From contig NZ_JADDXW010000001.1 in the NCBI RefSeq assembly GCF_017183135.1, positions 62,001 through 126,000 on the forward strand: DNA of 64,000 bases, given 5' to 3'. Position 1 is the stretch's first letter, and each line of letters starts with the position of its first letter. Below are positions 36,026 to 44,175 of this stretch, in pieces. The translations under genes were made by a program, and so were the position numbers. A model generated the notes under the pieces. That model made no database searches, was not told the DNA's origin, and worked only from the letters and a program-made list of their open reading frames with translations. The DNA comes from Aurantimonas marina. GTDB lineage: Bacteria > Pseudomonadota > Alphaproteobacteria > Rhizobiales > Rhizobiaceae.

Positions 36026-36505
36026 ATGGCAAGAAGAACTTCCGAAATGGACGATGTCGATCGTCGGCTAGTCGGCGCCTTGCGCCGGAATGCCCGCATG
36101 GCGATTTCGGATCTGGCGGCGGAGCTCGGCGTCTCCCGCGCCACGATCCGCTCTCGTTTGGAGCGGCTCGTCGCGAGCGGCGAAATCCTCGGCTTCACGG
36201 TGGTGCTCAGAGGCGACGCCACCGAAATGCCGGTTCGCGGCATCACGCTCATCGAAATCGAAGGCAAGGGGAACGAGCGGATCGTGTCGCGTCTCCGGGG
36301 CTTTCCCGAAATCCAGACCATCCATTCGACCAACGGGCGTTGGGATCTGATCGTCGAATTCGGCACCGAAACCCTGGCCGATCTCGACGAGGCGTTGAAA
36401 CGCCTGCGTCTGATCGACGGCATCGTCGCCAGCGAGACAAGCCTTTATCTCGCGACCCAGCGCAGCAGCAAGGCAAGCGCCTCGGCGTCGAGATCACCGG
36501 GCTGA
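36026..36505 (+). CDS. Lrp/AsnC-family regulator
   Basis: A 159-residue regulator with an N-terminal helix-turn-helix (MDDVDRRLVGALRRNARMAISDLAAELGVSRATIRSRLERL) and a C-terminal RAM ligand-binding domain (FPEIQTIHSTNGRWDLIVEF). Divergent from the arginase operon, which it probably regulates. AGGA lies 12 bp before the chosen ATG; another in-frame ATG at 36005 would add seven residues. The last ~10 residues are a Ser-rich tail. Confidence 0.88.
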   Translation: MARRTSEMDDVDRRLVGALRRNARMAISDLAAELGVSRATIRSRLERLVASGEILGFTVVLRGDATEMPVRGITLIEIEGKGNERIVSRLRGFPEIQTIHSTNGRWDLIVEFGTETLADLDEALKRLRLIDGIVASETSLYLATQRSSKASASASRSPG

Positions 36506-36559
36506 CAGGCGCTGCTTGATTGGAGCGCCATTTGGCGGCGCACCGACCATTCGCCAGGA

Positions 36560-37567
36560 TCAACCCTTCGAATGCTGTGTCGTCAGGATGATCTTGCCGA
36601 CATGATCCTCGTCCATGTGCTGGTGCGCCTTGGCGGCGTCGACGAGCGGATAGAGCGTGTCGATCAGCGGCTTCACCTTGCCATTGGTGAAAAGCGGACC
36701 GACCTTGTGCTCGATCTCCCGCGCGATGGCGGCCTTGAACTCGACCGAGCGGTTGCGCAGGGTCGAACCAGTCAGCGTCAGCCGCTTGCGCATGACCAGG
36801 TTGAGATCGATCTGGACCTCCGGCCCCTTGAGAAATGCAATCTGGACGATGCGACCGTCCTCGGCCGCGACGGCGAGATTGCGATTGGTGTAATCCCCGC
36901 CGACCATGTCGAGTGTCAGATCGACGCCGCGCCCGCCGGTCGCCTCGCGCAGTACTTCGACGAAATCGTCGCTGCGATAGTTGACGCACCGTTCGGCGCC
37001 GAGCTGTTCGGCGGCACGGCATTTGTCGTCGCTGCCCGCCGTCGCGAAGACGGTGGCGCCGAACGCCTTGGCGAGCTGGATCGCCGTGGTGCCGATACCG
37101 GACGTGCCGCCATGGACCAGGAAGCTCTCGCCCACTTTGAGCCCGCCGCGCTGAAAGACGTTGTGCCAGACGGTGAAGAAGGTTTCCGGAACGCCCGCCG
37201 CCTCCTCGATCGACAGCGCGCCCGGCACAGCGATGGCGTTGGTCTCGGCAACGGTGGCGTATTCGGCATAGCCGCCGCCCGGTACGAGCGCCATGACCCG
37301 GTCGCCCAGCCCGTGCAGAACTGCCCCCTCCCCGAGCGCGACCACGGTGCCCGCCACCTCCAGCCCCGGCCAGTCCGGCGCGCCCGGCGGCGGCGGATAG
37401 GCGCCCTGCCGCTGCAGGACGTCGGGTCGGTTGACCCCGGCGGCTTCGACGGCGACGAGGATCTCGCCCGGTCCCGGCTTTGAAACGGGGCGGCGTCCGG
37501 CTTTCAACACCTCGGGACCGCCGAAGCCATCGAGAAGGACCGCCGTCATTTCCTGGGGGATCGCCAT
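36560..37567 (-). CDS. NAD(P)H quinone oxidoreductase (zeta-crystallin type)
   Basis: A 335-residue medium-chain reductase. The GroES-like N-terminus carries VEAAGVNRPDVLQRQGAYPPPPGAPDWPGLEVAGTVV, split by catalytic-pocket residues. The Rossmann motif is VHGGTSGIGTTAIQLAKAFGA. No zinc-ligand cysteines of alcohol dehydrogenases are seen. It resembles the PIG3/quinone-oxidoreductase group. The start at 37567 is chosen; an ATG six codons upstream is possible. It is transcribed alone, divergent from the sRNA/rcdA region. Confidence 0.9.
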   Translation of the reverse strand: MAIPQEMTAVLLDGFGGPEVLKAGRRPVSKPGPGEILVAVEAAGVNRPDVLQRQGAYPPPPGAPDWPGLEVAGTVVALGEGAVLHGLGDRVMALVPGGGYAEYATVAETNAIAVPGALSIEEAAGVPETFFTVWHNVFQRGGLKVGESFLVHGGTSGIGTTAIQLAKAFGATVFATAGSDDKCRAAEQLGAERCVNYRSDDFVEVLREATGGRGVDLTLDMVGGDYTNRNLAVAAEDGRIVQIAFLKGPEVQIDLNLVMRKRLTLTGSTLRNRSVEFKAAIAREIEHKVGPLFTNGKVKPLIDTLYPLVDAAKAHQHMDEDHVGKIILTTQHSKG

Positions 37568-37710
37568 GAGTCTTGATATCTCCATGTGTCGGGTGCCGAT
37601 GCAAAGGTAGCGGGAATCTTTCGAAGGCGGGAGCGGGTTAATCCTCAGGTAAGGTTTCCGGTGTTTAACTAACCCCGGTCCAGATTGATGCATTGGCAGC
37701 CTGATGGATA

Positions 37711-37788
37711 GACGAAGCGGCTTCCGCCTCGTTTGACGCCTCCCTGTTGTAAACTCCTGAGAGCCGCTCGCTGCGGCTCTTTTTTTTT
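37711..37788 (+). ncRNA. Probable small RNA, mmgR/suhB-family-like
   Basis: The 374-bp gap between the quinone oxidoreductase gene and rcdA contains a compact RNA-like unit of about 77 nt. It has a 5' stem (37711-37720 with 37724-37733, loop CTT), a single-stranded linker containing CCTCCCTGTTGT, and a strong terminator: AGAGCCGC (37760-37767) pairing GCGGCTCT (37773-37780), then nine T. Size, the exposed CCTCCC anti-Shine-Dalgarno motif and layout match the alphaproteobacterial mmgR/suhB sRNA family. The promoter was not pinpointed. Confidence 0.6.
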
Positions 37789-37941
37789 CCGGCGATCCAC
37801 CCGTTAACCTGAATTAACAATTGTGCGGGAGTTCGCTTGCAAACCGGCCGCTCTCGCAGCACCCTTTGACGACGCACGATGCCTTGGGTATCGCGGATTG
37901 CCGATCGTTGAATTTTACACTTTGGGGGACCGTCGCGGCCG

Positions 37942-38469
37942 ATGACGATTCAGATGACTGGTTCGAAAGACGACGACCACACCATCCGGCTGGCTGAGCA
38001 CCTCGCCTTCTCGCGATCCTTCCAGCCGCTGTTCAACGAGGGCATGACGCTCGTCGACGAGACGGCCGTCTATCTCGACAGCGATGGGCGTACGGACGCC
38101 AAAACGCTGTCCCGGCCCGCGGCGACGCTTTATGCGGCCGAATCCATGCGCCTGACCACGCGGCTGATGCAGGTGGCTTCCTGGCTATTGCTCCAACGCG
38201 CGGCGAACCAGGGCGACATGTCGCGCGCGCAGGTCGAGGCCGAGAAGGTCAAGGTCCGGCTCGAGGGTCTCGGAACCGCGAAGGATTCGCCCCAATATGG
38301 CCAACTTCCGGAGGCCTTCCGCCGGCTGGTCGAGCGCGCGCTGATGCTGGAACGCCGAATCGCCATGCTCGACCGTGAGATCTATGGCGAAGTCTCCCGC
38401 GAGACCCCAGACGGCCACAACCCGGTCGGCGAGCAGATCGATCTGCTGAAGACCGCCTTCAACGGCTAG
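37942..38469 (+). CDS. rcdA: CtrA-degradation adaptor RcdA (DUF1465)
   Basis: A 175-residue DUF1465 protein. In Caulobacter RcdA is an adaptor that joins CpdR and PopA to deliver CtrA and other substrates to ClpXP. The typical three-helix core is visible (LAEHLAFSRSFQPLFNEGMTLVDETAVYLD, LYAAESMRLTTRLMQVASWLLLQRA, RRLVERALMLERRIAMLDREIYG). About 140 bp upstream is TTAACCTGAATTAAC, CtrA-like but with a 6-bp rather than 7-bp spacer. Confidence 0.9.
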   Translation: MTIQMTGSKDDDHTIRLAEHLAFSRSFQPLFNEGMTLVDETAVYLDSDGRTDAKTLSRPAATLYAAESMRLTTRLMQVASWLLLQRAANQGDMSRAQVEAEKVKVRLEGLGTAKDSPQYGQLPEAFRRLVERALMLERRIAMLDREIYGEVSRETPDGHNPVGEQIDLLKTAFNG

Positions 38470-38559
38470 CCACTTTCAACATATCTGGGCAAGGCTCGTA
38501 AGGGCACCGCGACCTGACGTCGCTCCTCCGATCGCCTGAGAACGCTTCTCATTTGTGCT

Positions 38560-38874
38560 TCAGGACCGGTTGCCGCCATTGTGGCGGGACGGAACTTGAC
38601 CATGCTCAGGCGCCTGCCTGTGCATCGAGCGGAGCGCTTGGAGCGCATCGTCGGCGAGCGGCAGGCGCACGGCATGCTCGACCTGTTCGCGCCGCAGACC
38701 GGTAATGTCCTCCAGAATATCGGCATCGACCCCGAGTAGGGTCTGGAATGCCTCGCGCCGCAGGCGTTGTCGACGACGCTCCGCCGACCAGGATCGCAAC
38801 CACGCGATCGCACTCGACGGCGTCCGAGATGAAGTGGCGTCGAGTGGTTTCGGAAGAAATACGGATCGCAGCAT
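38560..38874 (-). CDS. DUF1127-like small protein
   Basis: A 104-residue basic protein. Residues ~35-80 follow the DUF1127 pattern (RRRQRLRREAFQTLLGVDADILEDITGLRREQVEHAV), seen in small regulatory proteins of Rhizobiales linked to phosphate, carbon and RNA metabolism. It is longer than the usual 45-75 residues, with extra N- and C-terminal tails. GGGAG precedes the ATG. It is divergent from a LysR regulator, a frequent pairing for this family. Confidence 0.75.
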   Translation of the reverse strand: MLRSVFLPKPLDATSSRTPSSAIAWLRSWSAERRRQRLRREAFQTLLGVDADILEDITGLRREQVEHAVRLPLADDALQALRSMHRQAPEHGQVPSRHNGGNRS

Positions 38875-38990
38875 GATGGTCTCCCTTGTCCTGAGACCAC
38901 CCTGCCGAAACGCTATTGATGAGTCGAACGATAAGTTGTAATGATTGATATGAGGTTTTCGAATAGAAATCCCTTCGCAAGGACCCCACC

Positions 38991-39893
38991 ATGAGCCGCC
39001 CACTGGCATCGCTGCCGAATCTCGACATGGATCTGGCCCGCACCTTCGTGGCCATCTGCGAAAGCGGAAACTTCTCCAGGGCAGCCGAGCTCGTGCACCG
39101 CACGCCGTCGGCCGTCAGCCTGCAGGTCAAGAAGCTGGAGGATATGGTCGGTCGCGCACTGTTTCGCCGCGAACCGCGAGCCGTCGTACCAACCGGCGAC
39201 GGCGAGATGCTGCTCGGCTATGCGCGCAAGCTCTTGCGGCTGAACGACGAGGCGATGGCGCGTTTCCTGGTTCCGCAGATCGAGGGGCGGGTCAGTTTCG
39301 GCGCGCCCAACGATTCGGGCATCTTCGCCATTCCCGGCATCTTGAAGCGTTTCGCCTCGACTCACCCGCAGGTCGCGGTGGCTGTCAGGCTCGATCACAG
39401 CGCCGAACTCCGGCGTCGTTGCGCCGCGGGCGAATTGGACGTGGCGATCGTCAGTTGCGGCGAGAAGCCCAATTCTTCGAGCGAGGAGATCTACAGCGAG
39501 GCGCTTGTCTGGGTCGGGCTGCGCAATGGCCGCGCAGTCGAGCAGACGCCCCTGCCTCTGGCCTTGGCCGATCCGGGCTGCTCCTGGCGCGGTCGGGCGC
39601 TCGATGCGCTGGACAGCGTCGGCAGGGATTACCGCATCGCCTATTCAAGCGAGCTTTGCCAAGGCCAGATCGCGGCCGTCGAGGCCGATCTGGCTATCGC
39701 TCCCCTGCCCGCGAGCGTGCTGTCGTCGACCCTGGTCCGGTTGAACGATCCGGAACGCCTGCCGCCGCTTGGCAGCTATCGCGTTTTCATGATGAAGCGG
39801 GACGGCGCCGGTCCAGCGGCTGATGCTCTAGCACAGCATGTGTCGGAGAGCTTTCGCGATCTTGCCGACCGCCAGACGCGCATTTTCGCCTGA
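38991..39893 (+). CDS. LysR-family regulator
   Basis: A 300-residue LTTR. The winged helix is near the N-terminus (MDLARTFVAICESGNFSRAAELVHRTPSAVSLQVKKLE). A periplasmic-binding-protein-like effector domain follows from about residue 95. The inducer is unknown. It is divergent from the DUF1127-like gene, its likely target, across a 116-bp promoter. Confidence 0.9.
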   Translation: MSRPLASLPNLDMDLARTFVAICESGNFSRAAELVHRTPSAVSLQVKKLEDMVGRALFRREPRAVVPTGDGEMLLGYARKLLRLNDEAMARFLVPQIEGRVSFGAPNDSGIFAIPGILKRFASTHPQVAVAVRLDHSAELRRRCAAGELDVAIVSCGEKPNSSSEEIYSEALVWVGLRNGRAVEQTPLPLALADPGCSWRGRALDALDSVGRDYRIAYSSELCQGQIAAVEADLAIAPLPASVLSSTLVRLNDPERLPPLGSYRVFMMKRDGAGPAADALAQHVSESFRDLADRQTRIFA

Positions 39894-39932
39894 GCAGCAT
39901 CCCCTCGGCCCGGTATTTGCCCGACGGAAAAA

Positions 39933-39958
39933 GCCCGGCGCGCTCATCGCGGCCGGGC
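39933..39958 (-). terminator. Terminator of rpmE
   Basis: On the minus strand GCCCGGC and GCCGGGC (complements of 39952-39958 and 39933-39939) form a stem followed by five T. It lies about 50 bp after the rpmE stop and also separates rpmE from the converging LysR gene. Confidence 0.8.
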
Positions 39959-40006
39959 CGATGTCGTTGCGACGACCGGAGCAATGCTCCAGCCGCAAGC
40001 GACAGA

Positions 40007-40228
40007 TTACATGCCGAGGCCTTCGTAGCGCTTCTTGAAGCGCGACACGCGGCCACCGCGGTCGAGAAGGTGCTGGTTGCCGCCGGTCCAGGCTGGATGA
40101 CTGGTCGGATCGATGTCGAGATTCATCTTGTCGCCGTCCGAACCCCAGGTCGAGCGGGTCTGATACTCGGTACCGTTGGTCATCACCACGGTGATCGCGT
40201 GATAGTCGGGATGGATATCTTTCTTCAT
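40007..40228 (-). CDS. rpmE: 50S ribosomal protein L31 (zinc-free type)
   Basis: A 73-residue bL31 protein beginning [22 protein letters not shown]. It has the conserved [16 protein letters not shown] and [11 protein letters not shown] segments. No CxxC zinc motif is present, so this is the C-minus form. The start at 40228 gives the standard length. It is divergent from the ABC exporter gene with about 130 bp between starts. Confidence 0.95.
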   Translation of the reverse strand: MKKDIHPDYHAITVVMTNGTEYQTRSTWGSDGDKMNLDIDPTSHPAWTGGNQHLLDRGGRVSRFKKRYEGLGM

Positions 40229-40357
40229 CGCCTTCGATCCTTGGTATTTGCCGGCTTCCCGACACGCCGACGCCGCAGCGTTCAGGCCGCCGAAACGTCT
40301 CGATGTCGTGGGAACAGGTCGGCGCAATCGCTTCCAAATTCGAGGAGGAGCCTATAC

Positions 40358-42229
40358 ATGAGGGCCGGGTCGGGCACAAGGGGCGACCGGGCCACGCAGA
40401 ATGGGGAGGCGCGTTTGCGCGACATGACATCGGTCGACCGCGAGACAGAGCGGAAGCGACGCAATCTGAAGCCCCTCGCACGGCTGGTTCCCTATCTGAA
40501 GCGTTACAAGGGCAAGGTCGCCGGCGCGGTGTTCTTCCTCGCGCTGGCCGCGCTGACGACCCTATCGCTGCCGCTGGCCGTGCGGCGCGTGATCGACAAC
40601 GGTTTTTCGGCGTCCGACACCGCCTTCATCGACACCTATTTCAGCATGCTGTTGGTGCTCGCCGCCCTCCTCGCCGTCGCCAGCGCCGGCCGCTATTACT
40701 TCGTCATCACGCTGGGCGAACGGGTCGTCGCAGACCTTCGCAAGGACGTCTTTTCCCATGTGACGCGGCTGTCGCCCAGCTTCTACGACCGGGCGCTGAC
40801 CGGCGAAATCATCTCGCGGCTGACCGCCGATACAACGCAGATCAAATCCGCCGTCGGCTCCACGGCATCGCTTGCCTTGCGCAATGCCATCCTGTTCTTT
40901 GGCGCGGTGACGATGATGATCGTAACCAGCCCCGGCCTGTCGCTGATCGTGATCGGCGCGATCCCGTTGATCGTGCTGCCGCTCGTCGCCTTTGGCCGCT
41001 CGGTCCGCCGGCGCTCCCGCCTCGCCCAGGACACGCTCGCCAACGCCACCGCCTATGCCACGGAGGCAATCGGCGCCGTGCGCACCGTGCAGGCCTTCAC
41101 CAGCGAGGCGGCGACGAGCGGACGGTTCTCCTCGGCCGTCGACCGGGCCTTCGAGGCTGCCCGTTCCTCGGTCAAGGCACGCGCGTTTCTGACAGCCTTC
41201 GCGATCTTCCTGATCTTCGCCTCGGTCGTCGCGGTCCTTTGGATCGGCGCACAGCAAGTGGCGGAAGGCACCATGAGCGGCGGCACGCTCGGCCAGTTCC
41301 TGCTCTATGCCGTCTTCGCGGCCGGCGCGCTCGGCCAGCTGTCGGAGGTCTGGGGCGAACTCGCCCAGGCCGCTGGCGCCGCCGAGCGCCTGACCGAACT
41401 GCTCGGCGAAGAGCCGGCGGTCAAATCGACCAGCGATCCGGTCGCGCTGCCGGTTCCGGCGCGCGGCGAAGTCGTGTTCGAGGGCGTCAGCTTCGCCTAC
41501 CCGAGCCGCCCGGACGTCTCGACCGTCCACGATCTGTCCTTCACGATCCGGCATGGCGAGACCGTCGCTATTGTGGGCCCTTCGGGCGCCGGGAAATCGA
41601 CGATCTTCTCGCTGATTGAACGCTTCTACGATCCGGATGCCGGGCGGATTCTCGTCGACGGCGTGGATGCGCGGCAGGCCGATCTTGAGCAGCTGCGCCA
41701 GCGCATTGCACTGGTGCCGCAGGATGTGACGGTTTTCGCCGCGAGCGCGGCCGACAACATCGGCTTCGGCGACCCGAATGCCTCGGCGGGCCGGATCAGA
41801 GCGGCCGCGAAATCGGCGCTCGCCGACGACTTCATTGAGGCGATGGACGACGGTTATCGCACGGTCATCGGCGAGCGCGGCATCACCCTGTCGGGCGGCC
41901 AACGCCAGCGGATCGCGATCGCCCGGGCGATCCTGCGTGATGCGCCGATTCTGCTCCTCGATGAGGCAACCTCGGCGCTCGACGCGGAAAGCGAGAAGCT
42001 GGTCCAGAAGGCGCTGGAAAAGCTGATGGAAGGCCGCACGACGCTGGTCATCGCCCATCGCCTCGCCACCGTCCTCAAGGCCGACCGCATTCTGGTCCTC
42101 GACGGCGGGCGGGTCATCGAAGAAGGCACACATGCGTCGCTGATTGCCAAGAACGGCATCTATGCCCGCCTCGCCCGCCTCCAGTTCGAGGCCGGGCATA
42201 CGGACGCACTGCTCGGCGCGGCGGAGTAG
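40358..42229 (+). CDS. ABC exporter (fused membrane and ATPase domains)
   Basis: A 623-residue half-transporter. It has six helices within residues ~40-340, then a nucleotide-binding domain. The Walker A motif is IVGPSGAGKSTIFSLIERF, the signature LSGGQRQRIAIARA, Walker B ILLLDEATSALDAESE and the switch His is in LVIAHRLATVLKADR. It should act as a homodimer exporting lipids or drugs (MsbA/BmrA type). The substrate is unknown. GGAGGAG precedes the ATG at 40358; longer frames upstream overlap rpmE antisense and are rejected. Confidence 0.93.
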   Translation: MRAGSGTRGDRATQNGEARLRDMTSVDRETERKRRNLKPLARLVPYLKRYKGKVAGAVFFLALAALTTLSLPLAVRRVIDNGFSASDTAFIDTYFSMLLVLAALLAVASAGRYYFVITLGERVVADLRKDVFSHVTRLSPSFYDRALTGEIISRLTADTTQIKSAVGSTASLALRNAILFFGAVTMMIVTSPGLSLIVIGAIPLIVLPLVAFGRSVRRRSRLAQDTLANATAYATEAIGAVRTVQAFTSEAATSGRFSSAVDRAFEAARSSVKARAFLTAFAIFLIFASVVAVLWIGAQQVAEGTMSGGTLGQFLLYAVFAAGALGQLSEVWGELAQAAGAAERLTELLGEEPAVKSTSDPVALPVPARGEVVFEGVSFAYPSRPDVSTVHDLSFTIRHGETVAIVGPSGAGKSTIFSLIERFYDPDAGRILVDGVDARQADLEQLRQRIALVPQDVTVFAASAADNIGFGDPNASAGRIRAAAKSALADDFIEAMDDGYRTVIGERGITLSGGQRQRIAIARAILRDAPILLLDEATSALDAESEKLVQKALEKLMEGRTTLVIAHRLATVLKADRILVLDGGRVIEEGTHASLIAKNGIYARLARLQFEAGHTDALLGAAE

Positions 42230-42256
42230 CGCGGGCGGGCCGAGCGGGGTGTCCCG

Positions 42257-42595
42257 CTATTCGACCGCCGGCATCGTCGCCGTGATCTCGATCGCCGAAT
42301 ACCAGGCGGCGAGGTTGGCGATGTCCTCGTCGCTCAGGCCCGAAGCGATGATCGACATCTGCTGATGCTGACGGGACCCGGAGCGGAAGGCCTTCAGCTG
42401 TTCGGCGATGTAGAAGGCGCTGTCGCCGGCAAGATTGGGAGCGTCTGGCGCCTTGGCGATGCCATCGAGGCCGTGACAGGTGGCGCACATACCGGCCTTG
42501 TCCTTGCCAGCCGCAAGTTCCGCCGCGGCCACAGAAGAGCCGAGGCTCACCAGAACGAGCGGCACCGAGAGGATGCGGATCACGGTTGCGATCAT
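42257..42595 (-). CDS. Exported class I cytochrome c
   Basis: A 112-residue periplasmic monohaem cytochrome. Signal peptide (VIRILSVPLVLVSLGSSVAAA), haem site CATCH near residue 37, and a probable axial Met in HQQMSIIASGLSDEDI. It lies 161 bp downstream of a PQQ-type sugar dehydrogenase on the same strand and is a plausible electron acceptor for it, although a hairpin lies between. Confidence 0.9.
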   Translation of the reverse strand: MIATVIRILSVPLVLVSLGSSVAAAELAAGKDKAGMCATCHGLDGIAKAPDAPNLAGDSAFYIAEQLKAFRSGSRQHQQMSIIASGLSDEDIANLAAWYSAIEITATMPAVE

Positions 42596-42713
42596 GAGGA
42601 TTTCCAGGATGCGTGGACGCGACCATAAATCTGGCGGCGCCTCGATAGAGTGATTGTGACAGCGGCATCCTCCTTGCGAGGTGCCCCGACCGAAACGTCA
42701 GCGCTGTGTGGGG

Positions 42714-42742
42714 AAACCGGGCGGCTTGGCGCCGCCCGGTTT
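42714..42742. terminator. Strong hairpin after the PQQ-type dehydrogenase
   Basis: A perfect 12-bp stem (AAACCGGGCGGC at 42714-42725, GCCGCCCGGTTT at 42731-42742) with a 5-nt loop. On the minus strand only TTT follows, so termination of the dehydrogenase may be partial, allowing some readthrough into the cytochrome gene. Confidence 0.65.
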
Positions 42743-42756
42743 TCAAGTCGGCGTCC

Positions 42757-44013
42757 CTATTTGTCGTAGGAGATGCGATAGAGCGCGCCGGCCAGATCGT
42801 CGGAGACCAGCAGCGATCCGTCCTTCATCATCTCCACGTCGACCGGTCGGCCGATATATTCGCCGCTCGACGTTAGCCATCCCTCGGCAAAGGGTTCGGA
42901 CTCGCCAGCCGTACCGTCGTCATTGACCGGGGTGAACATGACGCGCGCACCCACCGGTTCGGTGCGGTTCCATGAGCCATGCTGAGCCGAGAAGATACCG
43001 CGCCGGTATTGGCGTGGGAAGCTTGTACCCGTGTAGAAATCCATCCCGAGATCGGCGGCATGCGCGACCATCTCGACTTCTGGCATGACCGCGTCGGTCG
43101 GCAACTCGGAATCCTTGTACTCGTTGGTGCGGACGCTGCCGCCGCCATAGACGGGGAAGCCGAAATCCTGTCCCGGTCCGGTGCTGCGGTTCAGCTCGCC
43201 GGGAGGAATGTCGTCCCCCATGCCGTCGACCTGGTTGTCGGTGAACCAGAGATCGCCGTTCGCCGGGTTGAACTGCATGCCGACGGAATTGCGCACGCCG
43301 GTCGCATAGACCTCACGCCCCGAACCGTCTCGGTTCATGCGGATGATCCCGCCGATGCCTTCCCGCTTGTAAAGATCGGCCTTCTCCGGCGGCGGCACGT
43401 TGAATGGCTGGCCGAGCGTTATGTAGAGCTTGTCATCGGGGCCGATGCGGCAGACGCGCGCGGTATGGTTGAACGACTCTTCCGCCGCTGGAACCAGCTT
43501 CCCCTTCTCCACCACGACTCCGACGGCGACATCCGGGCTTTCATAGAAGAATTCGGCGGCCGGCAGCACCAGCACGCGATTCTGCTCGGCGATATAGAGG
43601 AACCCGTCTTTGGAGAAGCAGACGCCATTGGGGATGGTGAAATCGATCGACGGGGCGAACTCCTTGACCTCGTCGGCGACGCGGTTCTTGTCGCGGTCGG
43701 TGACCACCCAGACGTTTTGCTTGCGCGTCCCAACGAAGGTGGCGACGCCCTGCGGCCCGATGGCGATGTGCCGCGCATCCGGCACGACGGCGTAGAGGTC
43801 GATCTTGAACCCGTCCGGCAGCTTGACGCTTTCGAGATTCTTGCGGAGTTGGTCAGCGTATTCCCCGGTCTGTTCGATGGTCTTGAAATCCATCGACGTG
43901 CCGGTCGACTGCATTCCCTGGAGTTTTTCCATGTTGTCGGCGGTCTGTGCAACCGCATGACTTGCAGCGAGAAGCCCAAACGCAGCCACGCTGCCGAGCA
44001 GTAGATGTTTCAT
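42757..44013 (-). CDS. Exported PQQ-type sugar (sorbosone-like) dehydrogenase
   Basis: A 418-residue periplasmic beta-propeller. Signal peptide MKHLLLGSVAAFGLLAASHAVA. Propeller repeats include IAIGPQGVATFVGTR, FTIPNGVCFSKDGFLYIAEQNRV, ATGVRNSVGMQFNPANGDLWFTDN and FSAQHGSWNRTEPVGARV. It belongs to the soluble PQQ glucose/sorbosone dehydrogenase superfamily. PQQ use and substrate are inferred from fold; no PQQ biosynthesis gene is in the window. A cytochrome c gene lies downstream. Confidence 0.82.
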   Translation of the reverse strand: MKHLLLGSVAAFGLLAASHAVAQTADNMEKLQGMQSTGTSMDFKTIEQTGEYADQLRKNLESVKLPDGFKIDLYAVVPDARHIAIGPQGVATFVGTRKQNVWVVTDRDKNRVADEVKEFAPSIDFTIPNGVCFSKDGFLYIAEQNRVLVLPAAEFFYESPDVAVGVVVEKGKLVPAAEESFNHTARVCRIGPDDKLYITLGQPFNVPPPEKADLYKREGIGGIIRMNRDGSGREVYATGVRNSVGMQFNPANGDLWFTDNQVDGMGDDIPPGELNRSTGPGQDFGFPVYGGGSVRTNEYKDSELPTDAVMPEVEMVAHAADLGMDFYTGTSFPRQYRRGIFSAQHGSWNRTEPVGARVMFTPVNDDGTAGESEPFAEGWLTSSGEYIGRPVDVEMMKDGSLLVSDDLAGALYRISYDK

Positions 44014-44175
44014 ATTATCCTCCCAGCCGCGCTTCGAGCGCGGTCTTCAAGAAGGGGTGCCCGTCCCTTCAAGGAAAGGCTCGCATGGCTGCGACGGCAT
44101 CGTCAATCGTTACACTTGTAACGGCGTAGAGAGGCCGCGGCATCAAGGGCGGACGGCTGGACGATCTGACGATAT

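Noticed and set aside
36249-37604. 451-codon minus-strand frame over the quinone oxidoreductase
   Set aside because: Out-of-frame shadow of a well-supported gene with extreme Arg/Gly content.
40562-42199. 545-codon minus-strand frame across the ABC exporter
   Set aside because: Antisense shadow of a clear ABC transporter; Arg/Gly/Asp-rich composition typical of high-GC reverse frames.
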